Source: DATBGZ01 sp963803115
GTDB lineage: Bacteria; Actinomycetota; Actinomycetes; Mycobacteriales; Micromonosporaceae
DNA length: 64,000 nt
Assembly: GCA_963803115.1 (NCBI GenBank)
Contig: CAWDLN010000006.1
Location: 310,001-374,000, forward strand
Reading direction: 5' to 3'
The notes under the pieces were generated by a model. That model was not told the origin of the DNA. It saw nothing but the letters and a program-made list of their open reading frames with translations, and searched no databases. The stretch's first letter is position 1. Each line of letters starts with the position of its first letter. Positions 49,802 through 58,286 of this stretch are shown piece after piece. The position numbers and the translations under genes are program-made.

Positions 49802-51007
49802 GTGGCGAAGTTCGAGTACGTGGCGACCGGACCCGACGGGCGGCGCACGACCGGCATCCAACGCGCAGCTAATCGGGACGCCGCCGAACACGCGCTGTAC
49901 CAACGGAATCTCCGTGGCATCCGGGTGACCGAGAAGCGCAGTGTCATGCAGGCCGAGATCGCCGGCTCGAAGGTCAAGCGAGACGAGGTGATGCACCTGT
50001 CGCGTCAGCTGAGCGCGTTCGTTCGTGCTGGGCTCCCGCTCATCGAGGCGGTGCACACGCTTGGTGTAGAGTCCGGCAACTCGAGCCTTCGAAGAATCAT
50101 GGCCGATGTCGAGCAAGGGCTCCATCGTGGGGACAGCCTGTCCACCTGTTTCGACCGGCATCCCCGGACCTTTCCCGCGTACTACCGGGGCATTCTGCGT
50201 TCGGCCGAGCTCACCGGCCACCTGGACACGGTACTGGACCAGCTGGCCAAGTATCTGGAGCGCGACCTCGAAGCCAGGCGCCGGATCAAGCAGGCCATGA
50301 TCTATCCGGCCATGATCGCGGCACTCGCACTCTTTACCGTTGTTGTCCTGGCAGGTTTCGTGCTGCCGAGGTTCCGCACCTTCTTCGCATCACTCGACGC
50401 CGATTTGCCGCTGGCCCCCCGCATGCTCCTCGCCATTACCGACTTCGTGCTCGGGTGGTGGTGGGCGCTAATCGGTGGGGCAGTGGCGATCGTACTCATC
50501 GTCCTGCTAATGCTGCAGACCAAGGCCGGCCGGTACGCCTGGGACAAGTTCTTGCTCGGCCTTCCGATCATCGGACCTACCATCCAGTACGCCTTGGTCG
50601 AGCGATTCTGTCGGGTGCTCGCGTCAATGGCCGCGGCGGGCGTCGCCCTGCCCGAGGCCTTGCGCGTCGCCACCGAATCGCTTCGCAACCGGGTCTTCAT
50701 TCGCGCTCTCGGGCGGGTGGGCGAGGCGATGCTCGAGGGTCAGGGCTTGGCGGTGCCGCTGTCGCGGACGAAGCTCTTTCCGGGTACGGCCGCGCGCATG
50801 ATCCGGGTAGGCGAGGAAACCGGAACGCTCGAGACTCAGCTCGAGGTGACCGCGCGGTACTACGAGAGCGAGCTTGACTACAAACTCAAGAAGCTGACCG
50901 CCATCTTCGAGCCGGCCATCATCATCGTCGTGGGACTCGTTGTTGGCTTCGTGGCGATAGCCATGGTGACGGCCATGTATGGCATCTTCGGTCAGATCGG
51001 GACATGA
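49802..51007 (+). CDS. pilC: Type IV pilus inner-membrane platform protein PilC
   Basis: The 401-residue platform protein organises the pilus motor in the membrane. The GTG at 49802 gives MAKFEYVATGPDGRRTTGIQ, the usual PilC/GspF N-terminus. Two T2SF domains carry LSRQLSAFVRAGLPLIEAV and ERFCRVLASMAAAGVALPEA. Three membrane segments lie at about 165-190, 215-240 and 370-395. The conserved GEETGTLETQLE motif is intact. A prepilin-like gene follows 1 bp later. Confidence 0.9.
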   Translation: MAKFEYVATGPDGRRTTGIQRAANRDAAEHALYQRNLRGIRVTEKRSVMQAEIAGSKVKRDEVMHLSRQLSAFVRAGLPLIEAVHTLGVESGNSSLRRIMADVEQGLHRGDSLSTCFDRHPRTFPAYYRGILRSAELTGHLDTVLDQLAKYLERDLEARRRIKQAMIYPAMIAALALFTVVVLAGFVLPRFRTFFASLDADLPLAPRMLLAITDFVLGWWWALIGGAVAIVLIVLLMLQTKAGRYAWDKFLLGLPIIGPTIQYALVERFCRVLASMAAAGVALPEALRVATESLRNRVFIRALGRVGEAMLEGQGLAVPLSRTKLFPGTAARMIRVGEETGTLETQLEVTARYYESELDYKLKKLTAIFEPAIIIVVGLVVGFVAIAMVTAMYGIFGQIGT

Positions 51008-51008
51008 C

Positions 51009-52166
51009 ATGCCTTCGAAGGCTGCCCTCGATCGCGGTGAGACCCTGGTCGAACTGCTCGTCGCAGTGACGATCCTCGGCATAACGGTCCTAGCCACGAT
51101 CGGCGGCCTCACTACGAGCATCATTGCGTCCAAAGCGCATCAGGAGCACGCGATGGCCGGCCTCCAGGTGCGGGCATTCGCAGAAGCCATCCAGGGATTC
51201 GTTGTGAACAACTCCGGCTATGTGGAGTGCACAACGGCCAGTCATTATCAGATCTATACGCCGCCCTCGGGCTTCACCCCCGTGGTCACGGCCATCGCCT
51301 ACTGGAATCCCGCGGCCCCGTTTACACCGGCGCCGCTGCCGACGGCGGGGCCATCGCCCGCGCCAGCCACGGCGGGAACCTTTAGTGGTACCTGCCAGAA
51401 CGGTGGGGTGCAGCGGCTGTCGTTGAGTGTCTCTGTCGATGGTTCCAACGTCGCCGAACAGATGGTCATTTACGTCCGGCAACCATGTGAGTCCGGGGGA
51501 TCCGCCGTGCGCCTGATGCGTGATGAGCGCGGCTTCACGCTGCCCGAGATGCTGATCGCCATCACCATCCTTGGCGTGATCATCGGGCCGCTGACCGCGG
51601 CGCTCATCGTCTACATGCGCAACGCGGATTCCACTGTTGCGCGAATGAGTGAGGCCCACGACGTACAGATCGCCAGTGCGTACTTCGCCCAGGACATCCA
51701 GAGCACCGGGGTGCGGGCCACCGCGTCGCCGTACAACCCAGCAGCCTCAATATTCACGACGTGGACCGTGTCGGTGGCCTGCGATGGACGGCGCCTCATC
51801 AATGGCACGCCCGTGCCGACCACACCCATCGTCCGGTTGCAATGGGATGACCCGGTCACCCCCGCTGTTCGGGTGCAAGTGTCCTATGTGGTCGCCGACG
51901 ACCCGGGTGGTGAGCGGCAGTTCCGGCGCATCGAGTGCAGATCGACCTCAGGGAACCCACTGAGTCTTTCCTCGGAGCTCGTTGCGGCTCACAACCTGGA
52001 CCAGACCCGAACCGCCCTTCAGGCCGCCCAGGTGGTTTGTGCTCCGAACCCAGCCTGCAGTGTGACGCCCGTCCCCCGCAACGTCGCGTTGACGTTGTGG
52101 CTGCGACACCCGTCCAGCGGCACAGCGCTCTCTGTCACACTCACTGGCGAGCGGAGGCAATCGTGA
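51009..52166 (+). CDS. Open frame with two prepilin-like modules
   Basis: One open frame of 385 residues holds two prepilin N-termini. Module 1 starts MPSKAALDRG, cut before ETLVELLVAVTILG (Glu at +5); its globular part ends near CESGG. Module 2 starts at 51516 (MRDERG, cut before FTLPEMLIAITILGVI). A TGA at 51514-51516 in the +1 frame overlaps that ATG (TGATG), so one surplus G in GGGGG at 51495-51499 would separate two normal minor pilins. A genuine fusion would place a cleavage site in mid-protein, which is hard to reconcile with membrane topology. Both are minor pilin/pseudopilin candidates. Confidence 0.75.
   Translation: MPSKAALDRGETLVELLVAVTILGITVLATIGGLTTSIIASKAHQEHAMAGLQVRAFAEAIQGFVVNNSGYVECTTASHYQIYTPPSGFTPVVTAIAYWNPAAPFTPAPLPTAGPSPAPATAGTFSGTCQNGGVQRLSLSVSVDGSNVAEQMVIYVRQPCESGGSAVRLMRDERGFTLPEMLIAITILGVIIGPLTAALIVYMRNADSTVARMSEAHDVQIASAYFAQDIQSTGVRATASPYNPAASIFTTWTVSVACDGRRLINGTPVPTTPIVRLQWDDPVTPAVRVQVSYVVADDPGGERQFRRIECRSTSGNPLSLSSELVAAHNLDQTRTALQAAQVVCAPNPACSVTPVPRNVALTLWLRHPSSGTALSVTLTGERRQS
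51516..52166 (+). other. Second prepilin module, probable separate minor pilin gene
   Basis: If the break at 51495-51499 is a base error, this is an independent 216-residue PilW/PilV-like minor prepilin beginning MRDERGFTLPEMLIAIT. Its stop overlaps the GTG of the next gene (GTGA). Confidence 0.6.
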
Positions 52167-53833
52167 ACGCGCGCAGAATGCGGTTGTGGCGCAGCGACGA
52201 CACGGGTGCGTCGCTCGTGTTCGCGTTGGTGTTCATCTCGGTCATCTCGATCCTGGTCATCTCGGTCCTCTCGCTCGCCGATGCGAACCTGCGGGCCACC
52301 ATCAAGCTGCGCGACCAGGCGGCCGAGGCCTCCGCCGCCGAAGGGGCCGCGAACGTGGCCATCAATGCGCTGCGCGAGAGCACCTACACGGGTGGCGGAG
52401 GTTGCTTCGGCGGCACCTCGGACCTGTCCGTGCCCAGCAGCCAGCTCCCTGGCCCCAGCACCGTGTCGGCGCTGGTGTCGTGCACCCCCGACCCGACGAT
52501 GGCGCAGTTCCCGTTGGGCGCACCGGCACAGGCCATCCTCGCTACCGCGAACGACATCTTGCCCGGCATTACGGTGAACGACGCTGCCAATGGTGCAAGC
52601 GCGCCGAACGCCGGCCTCCGCGTCAGCGGCAACATCTACTCCAACGCGGGATTACTGGTTACCGCCCGGGCACAATTGGTCGCCGAAGGCGGTGGTGTCG
52701 TCCGAGCACGGAGCGGCTGCCTGCTCCCGCCTGGGGTTATCTCGAGCTTTCCGTTTGTCACGCTCCCCGGATCGATTACTCCCAACCCCTCATCTGCCCA
52801 ATGCAATGTGGGTCCCACATTCCCGTGTCCAGAGTGCGTGGAGCCGGCGTCGGTGGCGGGCCTCGCCGTGCAGACGCCACGGTCGGTGCCGGCGTGTGCG
52901 CCCATCATGACGTTTACGCCCGGCCGCTATACCGATGTGGCGAGCCTCAACAACCGCACAAGAGGGTCAGCCTGTACCGCGAACGCGATCTTCCTTTTCC
53001 AGCCCGGCGACTATTACTTCGACTTTGCGCCAACCACGATCCCCGTCCCGGCGATCGGCGCGACCGTCACCATTCCGTCGCGATGGACGATCAACAAAGG
53101 ATCGCTGATCGCGGGCGCGTTGGCCCGGGCCGTCACGGCCGGAACACCGCCACTCATGCCGGACTCCTGCAAGTCGCCAGTGCCCACGGGGGCGAGTGGC
53201 TGGATCCCCTACCCCGGTGACGGGGTACGCTTCATTTTCTCCGGCTACAGCCAAGTGGAGATCTCTGGCAACGGTCGCGCCGAGATTTGTGGGGAGTATG
53301 CCGGAACCAATGCACCAATCGCGATCTATGCCATGCCCACAACACTCGTATCGATTCCGGCGCTGCCACCCGGTGTATTGAACTGCGACATTGTTCTGGT
53401 CCTGCCGTGCATTGCTTTCCAGACCGGGGCGAACACGTCCACGGCCATCGCGACGAATTCTCCTCCGAGCGCCGTTTACATTCGAGGGGCCATCGTCGGG
53501 GACGACCGGGATGTCTACCTTCGAGTGGACAGCGACACCAGACCCCAGCGGTACAACGGCGGCACCATAGCCCGTCGGGTCTTGATCAACACATCTCGCG
53601 GGACCGCCGCGGCGACCAACCCGGCGGTATTCACGGTGCATCAAGCCATTGCCGTCACGCAGCGACAGACGGTCGCACAACTTGAGGTCAAGCTGTGCCC
53701 CGGTCAGCCAACGTGCACGAGCGGCGCAACGCGTCTGCGGGCCAAGGTTCAAATCAGGGATTCACAACCCGGTGGGTTGCCAGTCGCCGGCGTCAGGGAG
53801 ATCACCGTGCTGACCTGGAGCGTGCAGCGGTAG
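52163..53833 (+). CDS. Large PilX-like pilus-associated surface protein
   Basis: This 556-residue protein starts at a GTG overlapping the previous stop. After basic MNARRMRLWRSDDTG comes a hydrophobic helix (about 16-38) leading into an Ala/Glu-rich helix LRDQAAEASAAEGAANVAIN, the layout of PilX-type minor pilins, though there is no classical G-FxxxE site. The long exported part is rich in Pro, Thr, Ser and Ala and has about a dozen Cys, including CPECVEPASVAGL. It may be a tip adhesin or pilus-assembly factor; this is inferred from position, size and topology. Confidence 0.65.
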   Translation: MNARRMRLWRSDDTGASLVFALVFISVISILVISVLSLADANLRATIKLRDQAAEASAAEGAANVAINALRESTYTGGGGCFGGTSDLSVPSSQLPGPSTVSALVSCTPDPTMAQFPLGAPAQAILATANDILPGITVNDAANGASAPNAGLRVSGNIYSNAGLLVTARAQLVAEGGGVVRARSGCLLPPGVISSFPFVTLPGSITPNPSSAQCNVGPTFPCPECVEPASVAGLAVQTPRSVPACAPIMTFTPGRYTDVASLNNRTRGSACTANAIFLFQPGDYYFDFAPTTIPVPAIGATVTIPSRWTINKGSLIAGALARAVTAGTPPLMPDSCKSPVPTGASGWIPYPGDGVRFIFSGYSQVEISGNGRAEICGEYAGTNAPIAIYAMPTTLVSIPALPPGVLNCDIVLVLPCIAFQTGANTSTAIATNSPPSAVYIRGAIVGDDRDVYLRVDSDTRPQRYNGGTIARRVLINTSRGTAAATNPAVFTVHQAIAVTQRQTVAQLEVKLCPGQPTCTSGATRLRAKVQIRDSQPGGLPVAGVREITVLTWSVQR

Positions 53834-53945
53834 TTACCCGTCGAGCAGAGTGTCCACATAGGACTCCGCGATATGGTCGGCGGCGAACGCCACGAAGGCA
53901 CTGGCGATCATCAACGGGGCGAATGGGAGCGGCGGCTATGACCAC
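53832..53945 (-). pseudogene. Possible remnant of a prepilin-peptidase 3' end
   Basis: On the minus strand a 33-codon stretch reads PPLPFAPLMIASAFVAFAAD and ends ...YVDTLLDG with a TAA at 53832-53834, preceded by a stop. The LPFAPLMIASAFVA part resembles the last helix of prepilin peptidases (compare VPFGPFMITGALLA in the intact gene nearby). Too short to be certain. Confidence 0.3.
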
Positions 53946-54053
53946 CTCGGCCGTGCAGAATCTCCACCGTCCGCCGTCCATGGGGCACGTAACACACGCC
54001 CGCGAACGCACAAGATCGCTACGGGTGGAGCACCTCGTCGGTGTACGGCATGC

Positions 54054-55634
54054 TCACGGGCTCGTCGGACCGGGTGTCACGAGTTGGTCGCCGGTGTAGG
54101 ACGCCACGGTGACCTTCGGCTCACCGCTGGGGCAGGTGATGGTCAATCGGTAGGTGAAACTCGGATTCGCACCTTCGGCTGGCTTGCTGAAGAAGACGAA
54201 CGCCACGACGATTAGGGCGACCTGTTCGGCGTGGTAGCCGGGCTGCACCGCGATGTTTGTCACCAGGGGGCCGTACGCGCCGCAGACCACGACTACGCCG
54301 CCGCCCTTGGTGTTGAACGACGTTGCGGGCTGGACGATCGGTGGGCCTCCCCCCGCGGTCACCGTCACCGTCACGGCGGGGGCGGGGGCGCCCCGCACTG
54401 GGACTTCAGGGCCGGGTACGCCAGGTACGGCGACTACGGGCACTTCACTGGGGAGCGTTTCCGGTGGCGCTGTATTCGGGTCGCCCACAGGACCGGAGCC
54501 CGCGTCGTCGGTCGACGTGGTCGTCTGCGACGGCGCGGCCCCGGTCTGTTCCTTGCTCACCGTCTCGCTGAAGGCGTAGGCGGCGGCCGCCAGGACCACG
54601 ACGAGGCAGGCCGCGAGCACGGCCACCCTCCGGCGGCGCCGCCGTCTCTCCGCATCGGCCATCGTCCCGAGGCTCACCGACTCGGTGTCCTCGTCCGGCA
54701 GTCCACCGCGCGGCGCCACCTCACTCGGTTGTGGCGTGCGGACCGCAAGCGCCACCCGGAGTACAGCGGCCGCGCTGGCCGCAGTCGGTCGGTCGTCTGG
54801 GTCATTGGCGAGGCAGCTCTGATACAGGTCACCGATCGTTCCTGGGATGCCGGGCATGACCGGCAGAGGCGCGGCTGCGGAGAGTCGCTCAGTGAGTGGT
54901 GCCCAGGACGGCCACGGCAACTTGCCCGTGAGCAGACGGAAAAGTAGGACGCCCCAACCGAACATGTCCGACGCCGGCAGGACGGTTCCACCCAGGAGCC
55001 GTTCGGGAGCCACATATGACGGGGTGGCGAGGATGCTGCCGTCTTGGCGCAGATCTTCGGACTCGCCGGCCTGCGTGGCAATGCCGAAGTCGAATACCTT
55101 GGCGCCGCTGGGGGTGAGGATGACGTTGCCGGGTTTGACGTCCCGGTGTACGACGCCGAGCGCGTGGGCCGCGGCGAGGCCGGCCGCAACCTCCGCGGCG
55201 ATCTTGAGCGCCTCCTGTGGCGGCAGCGGCCCCTCCTCTAGGCGTTCTCCCAGCGACGGGCCGGTCAGCAGCTCCATCACGATGTAGGGAACCATCTGGC
55301 CGTCGGCCTGAAGAGACTCCCCATAGTCGAAGACGTTGCAGATGTTGGGATGCGACAACCGCGCGACCGCCTGCGCCTCGGCCAGCACGGCATCGCGCGC
55401 GACGTCGAGCGCGAAATTGCCGGCGAGGATCTTCACGGCGACGGCGCGGCCGAGCACCTCGTCGTGCGCCTTCCACACGACCGACATGCCGCCGATCCCG
55501 AGCACCTCCTCCAGGCGATAGCGCCCACCGAGAATCTGTAGAGGAAGCACGTCACGAGTGTGCCTTAGGTCGCCTTGGTCGGCATCCCCCGAATCGCCAC
55601 GGGCCGTGGCTATGTCGCCTTGGCCTTCACACAT
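54054..55634 (-). CDS. Membrane-anchored Ser/Thr protein kinase
   Basis: This 526-residue receptor-type Hanks kinase has its catalytic domain at about residues 39-300: glycine loop GIGGMSVVW (46-54), Lys68, HRDVKPGN (163-170) with catalytic Asp165, DFG (182-184) and APE (209-211), all intact. A poly-Arg stop precedes one membrane helix (337-355). The external region of about 170 residues is Pro/Thr/Val-rich, then a small domain with Cys pairs (VVVCGAYGPL and RLTITCPSG); no PASTA repeats. The start is uncertain because no ribosome site is clear. Position between pilus genes and the prepilin peptidase suggests control of piliation, but only by context. Confidence 0.88.
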   Translation of the reverse strand: MCEGQGDIATARGDSGDADQGDLRHTRDVLPLQILGGRYRLEEVLGIGGMSVVWKAHDEVLGRAVAVKILAGNFALDVARDAVLAEAQAVARLSHPNICNVFDYGESLQADGQMVPYIVMELLTGPSLGERLEEGPLPPQEALKIAAEVAAGLAAAHALGVVHRDVKPGNVILTPSGAKVFDFGIATQAGESEDLRQDGSILATPSYVAPERLLGGTVLPASDMFGWGVLLFRLLTGKLPWPSWAPLTERLSAAAPLPVMPGIPGTIGDLYQSCLANDPDDRPTAASAAAVLRVALAVRTPQPSEVAPRGGLPDEDTESVSLGTMADAERRRRRRRVAVLAACLVVVLAAAAYAFSETVSKEQTGAAPSQTTTSTDDAGSGPVGDPNTAPPETLPSEVPVVAVPGVPGPEVPVRGAPAPAVTVTVTAGGGPPIVQPATSFNTKGGGVVVVCGAYGPLVTNIAVQPGYHAEQVALIVVAFVFFSKPAEGANPSFTYRLTITCPSGEPKVTVASYTGDQLVTPGPTSP

Positions 55635-55792
55635 GCGACTGAGAGCAACCAGGAGTCACGCCGTCGGTGAACCCACTCGGTGGTTCTTCACATTGCGGAC
55701 AGTCGTGCAGACTCGTTCATCTTGTCGCCTGACGATTACAATCCCTCCGACGTCGAACTCGTCAGAATCGAGCGGCAGGGTCCGCCCTTCCG

Positions 55793-56584
55793 TCAGGCCG
55801 GAAGCAATTCTCCATACCACCGGCGGACCGATACCGCGAGAAAAACGGCGAGCAGTGCGCCGGTGATCATGAACGGTCCGAACGGGACCGCGGTCTTCCG
55901 CCCGCCGTATCCAAGTCCAATGAGGACGATGCCCGTTAGCGCGCCGAGTAGGAAGCCCAGGAACGCGCCGATGACCAATGTGGTCCACGAGAGATACGCG
56001 AGCACAGCGCCGACGACACCGGATAGCTTGACATCGCCGAAACCCATTCCGGCCGGGTAGATGAAGAAAACCGCGAAGAAGAATGCGAACAGCACCGCGC
56101 CTCCGATGACTGCCCGCGCGAACGACCAGGCGTCGCGCTGCCACCAGGCCGACGCGGCGATTAGCACTGCGAGCACGGGGTAGGACGGCAACACCAACGC
56201 ATTGGGGAGTCGGCGGTGGTCCAAGTCGATGACCGCGAGTGCAAGGCCGGCCGCGCCGAAATAGAGATACGCCGGCAGCGCGCTCAACAGATCGAGCGCA
56301 TCGAGCCGTGCGGCGAGCACCACGAATAGGACCGCGGTTCCGAGCTCCACCAGCGGGTAGCGGATACTGATTGGTGCATGACACGAGGCACACCGGCCTC
56401 GCAACAACAACCAACCGAGTAGGGGAATGTTGTGCCATGGCCGGATGGGCGTGCCGCACGACGGGCAGCGGGAGCCGGGCTGCACCAGCGACTCGCCCCG
56501 CGGCACCCGGTAGATCACGACGTTGAGGAACGAGCCGATAGCAAGCCCCAGGACTCCGACAAGCACCAGCCCAAGGATTTTCAC
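55793..56584 (-). CDS. pilD: Prepilin peptidase / N-methyltransferase PilD
   Basis: This 263-residue A24 aspartic protease cleaves prepilins and methylates the new N-terminus. The GTG at 56584 gives MKILGLVLVGVLGLAIGSFL; an ATG at 56641 would add 19 hydrophilic residues. The cytosolic zinc domain has C40-P-S-C43 and C65-A-S-C68, as in bifunctional enzymes. Catalytic acids are Asp120 (VIDLDHRRLPN) and Asp184 (GMGFGDVKL). About seven further membrane segments follow. It is on the opposite strand from the pilin genes, downstream of the kinase gene. Confidence 0.92.
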   Translation of the reverse strand: MKILGLVLVGVLGLAIGSFLNVVIYRVPRGESLVQPGSRCPSCGTPIRPWHNIPLLGWLLLRGRCASCHAPISIRYPLVELGTAVLFVVLAARLDALDLLSALPAYLYFGAAGLALAVIDLDHRRLPNALVLPSYPVLAVLIAASAWWQRDAWSFARAVIGGAVLFAFFFAVFFIYPAGMGFGDVKLSGVVGAVLAYLSWTTLVIGAFLGFLLGALTGIVLIGLGYGGRKTAVPFGPFMITGALLAVFLAVSVRRWYGELLPA

Positions 56585-56639
56585 AGCGTGAAGCGTACGG
56601 GTGCGCGACTTTGAATCCCTGTGCGGGCAAGCTAATGGC

Positions 56640-57323
56640 ATGACTACCTTGCCGGAGCCGACTCTGTATCACCGATTGCTGGGGTGGCACGCTCCGGCTC
56701 TCCGGCAGGGAGGCATCGTCCTCGGCGTCGGCGCTCTCGCCACGCTTGTGGCGTTTCAATTCCTGCCCTGGCAGGTGTCCATCCTGGTGGGTTGGGATGT
56801 CGCGGCGGTCGCCTTCCTCATCGTCACGTGGCCGATGATCATTCGAGCTCCCGGCGAAGCGACGAGGATGCTCGCACAACGTGTGGATCCCGGCCGACTC
56901 ACGGTGCGGCTGCTCTTGCTCAGCGCCAGTCTGGCCAGCCTCGTCGGTGTCGGAACTTCGCTGTACATGGCAGGCAAGCGAACTGGCGCCGAGCAGCTTC
57001 TCCTGGTAGGCCTCGCGGTGCTCACGGTCGTACTGTCGTGGACGCTGGTCAACACCGCGTACGTTCTGCGATATGCGCATTTGCGCTACGGCGAGGGCCG
57101 TGAGGGGATTGCCTTCAGCGACGCGGCAACCCAACAACAACCGTCCTATCGAGACTTCGTGTACGTAGCCTTCACGGTCGGCATGACGTACCAGGTCTCC
57201 GACACTCCGGTGGGAGATCCGCGAACCAGGCGGGCGGTACTGGCCCATGCCCTCGTCTCGTACGTGTTCGGGGTCGTCATCGTGGCCGGATCAATCAATC
57301 TCATTGCCAGCCTGTTCCGCTGA
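56640..57323 (+). CDS. DUF1345 membrane protein
   Basis: This 227-residue protein has five or six hydrophobic segments. The C-terminal part YRDFVYVAFTVGMTYQVSDT and ALVSYVFGVVIVAGSINLIA is the DUF1345 signature. Function unknown for the whole family. It is divergent from pilD (56 bp between starts). A GC-rich hairpin follows the stop. Confidence 0.85.
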   Translation: MTTLPEPTLYHRLLGWHAPALRQGGIVLGVGALATLVAFQFLPWQVSILVGWDVAAVAFLIVTWPMIIRAPGEATRMLAQRVDPGRLTVRLLLLSASLASLVGVGTSLYMAGKRTGAEQLLLVGLAVLTVVLSWTLVNTAYVLRYAHLRYGEGREGIAFSDAATQQQPSYRDFVYVAFTVGMTYQVSDTPVGDPRTRRAVLAHALVSYVFGVVIVAGSINLIASLFR

Positions 57324-57355
57324 CCGCGGACCTACCGGCCTCGCTTGGTCAGGAC

Positions 57356-57374
57356 CACCCCGCCGGGCGGGGTG
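57356..57374 (+). terminator. Hairpin after the DUF1345 gene
   Basis: CACCCCGCC and GGCGGGGTG form an almost perfect palindrome with a minimal loop, 33 bp after the stop. No T-tract. Confidence 0.5.
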
Positions 57375-57664
57375 TGCGCCCGAACCGCGCCAGCGGGGTG
57401 GCTAACCGGCCGGGGATGACCCACCCCGGGTGGCCAGTGACATCCGCGGCCTGTGGCGGTGCCGTCCCTTCACCGCCGAGCTACGCCCGCCTGCTGATCG
57501 GGCTCGCACCCGATCACGGTCACTGGCCAGCGACCACGGTGCCGAGTAGGAGTTTCGCCGCGATGTGTGTGGTGTTTCGGCTGCGCTAATCTTCGGCGGG
57601 GAGACCGTACCGTCCGATTTGCCAGTTATTGTCGGGCCCGCACCCAGCGCCGGCCTGGGGCGCT

Positions 57665-57694
57665 TTGACCCGGCCGACTCGCCCCGGCTATGCT
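57665..57694 (+). promoter_or_regulatory. rplM-rpsI promoter
   Basis: TTGACC (57665-57670), an 18-bp spacer and TATGCT (57689-57694) match the principal-sigma consensus well. Confidence 0.65.
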
Positions 57695-57822
57695 CATCAG
57701 CTGTTGTGCGTGAGCTACCGCGTCCCCACCTCGGGTACGCTCGGTAGTCGTGCGCTGCGATAGTGCGTGCGGCCCGCGACTTGAGGCTCCCGAGAACCCG
57801 ACCGACGAGACAAGGTAGACCT

Positions 57823-58266
57823 GTGCGTACGTACAGCCCGAAGCCGGGTGAGATCGAGCGCCAGTGGCACGTGATCGATGCCGCTGACGTCGTGCTGGGG
57901 CGCCTCGCGACCCAAGCTGCCACGCTCCTGCGCGGAAAGCACAAGCCGGTCTTCGCCCCGCACGTCGACACCGGTGACTTCGTGATCATTGTGAACGCGG
58001 AGAAGGTCGCCCTCACGGGCAACAAGCGCCAGACCAAGATGGCCCACCGGCACTCCGGCTACCCGGGCGGCCTCACGTCGGTGAGTTACGAGGAGCTGCT
58101 CAGCAAGCGCCCGGAGAAGGCGGTCGAGCTCGCGGTCAAAGGGATGCTCCCGCACAACCGGCTCGGGCGGCAGCTCATCAGGAAGCTGAAGGTGTACGCC
58201 GGTTCCGAGCACCCACACGCCGCCCAGCAGCCCGTCCCGTTCGAGATCAAGCAGATCGCGCAGTAG
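57823..58266 (+). CDS. rplM: 50S ribosomal protein L13
   Basis: L13 is an early 50S assembly protein. It has 147 residues from the GTG at 57823 (MRTYSPKPGEIERQWHVIDA). VLGRLATQAATLLRGKHKP and AVKGMLPHNRLGRQ are family signatures. rpsI follows after 20 bp. Confidence 0.98.
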   Translation: MRTYSPKPGEIERQWHVIDAADVVLGRLATQAATLLRGKHKPVFAPHVDTGDFVIIVNAEKVALTGNKRQTKMAHRHSGYPGGLTSVSYEELLSKRPEKAVELAVKGMLPHNRLGRQLIRKLKVYAGSEHPHAAQQPVPFEIKQIAQ

Positions 58267-58286
58267 CGCGTACGAAGGACGACACA

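Larger units (their letters stand above)
57324..57822. other. 499-bp region upstream of rplM
   Basis: It holds a hairpin after the DUF1345 gene (57356-57374) and a good promoter (57665-57694) giving an rplM leader of about 120 nt. Between about 57400 and 57660 nothing was recognised beyond short repeats of ggtggcc/ctggcca type. Confidence 0.6.

Noticed and set aside
46931..51007. Type II secretion system instead of type IV pili
   Set aside because: A PilT retraction ATPase is present and no secretin or GspC/D/L/M-like genes are seen; a pilus is the better fit.
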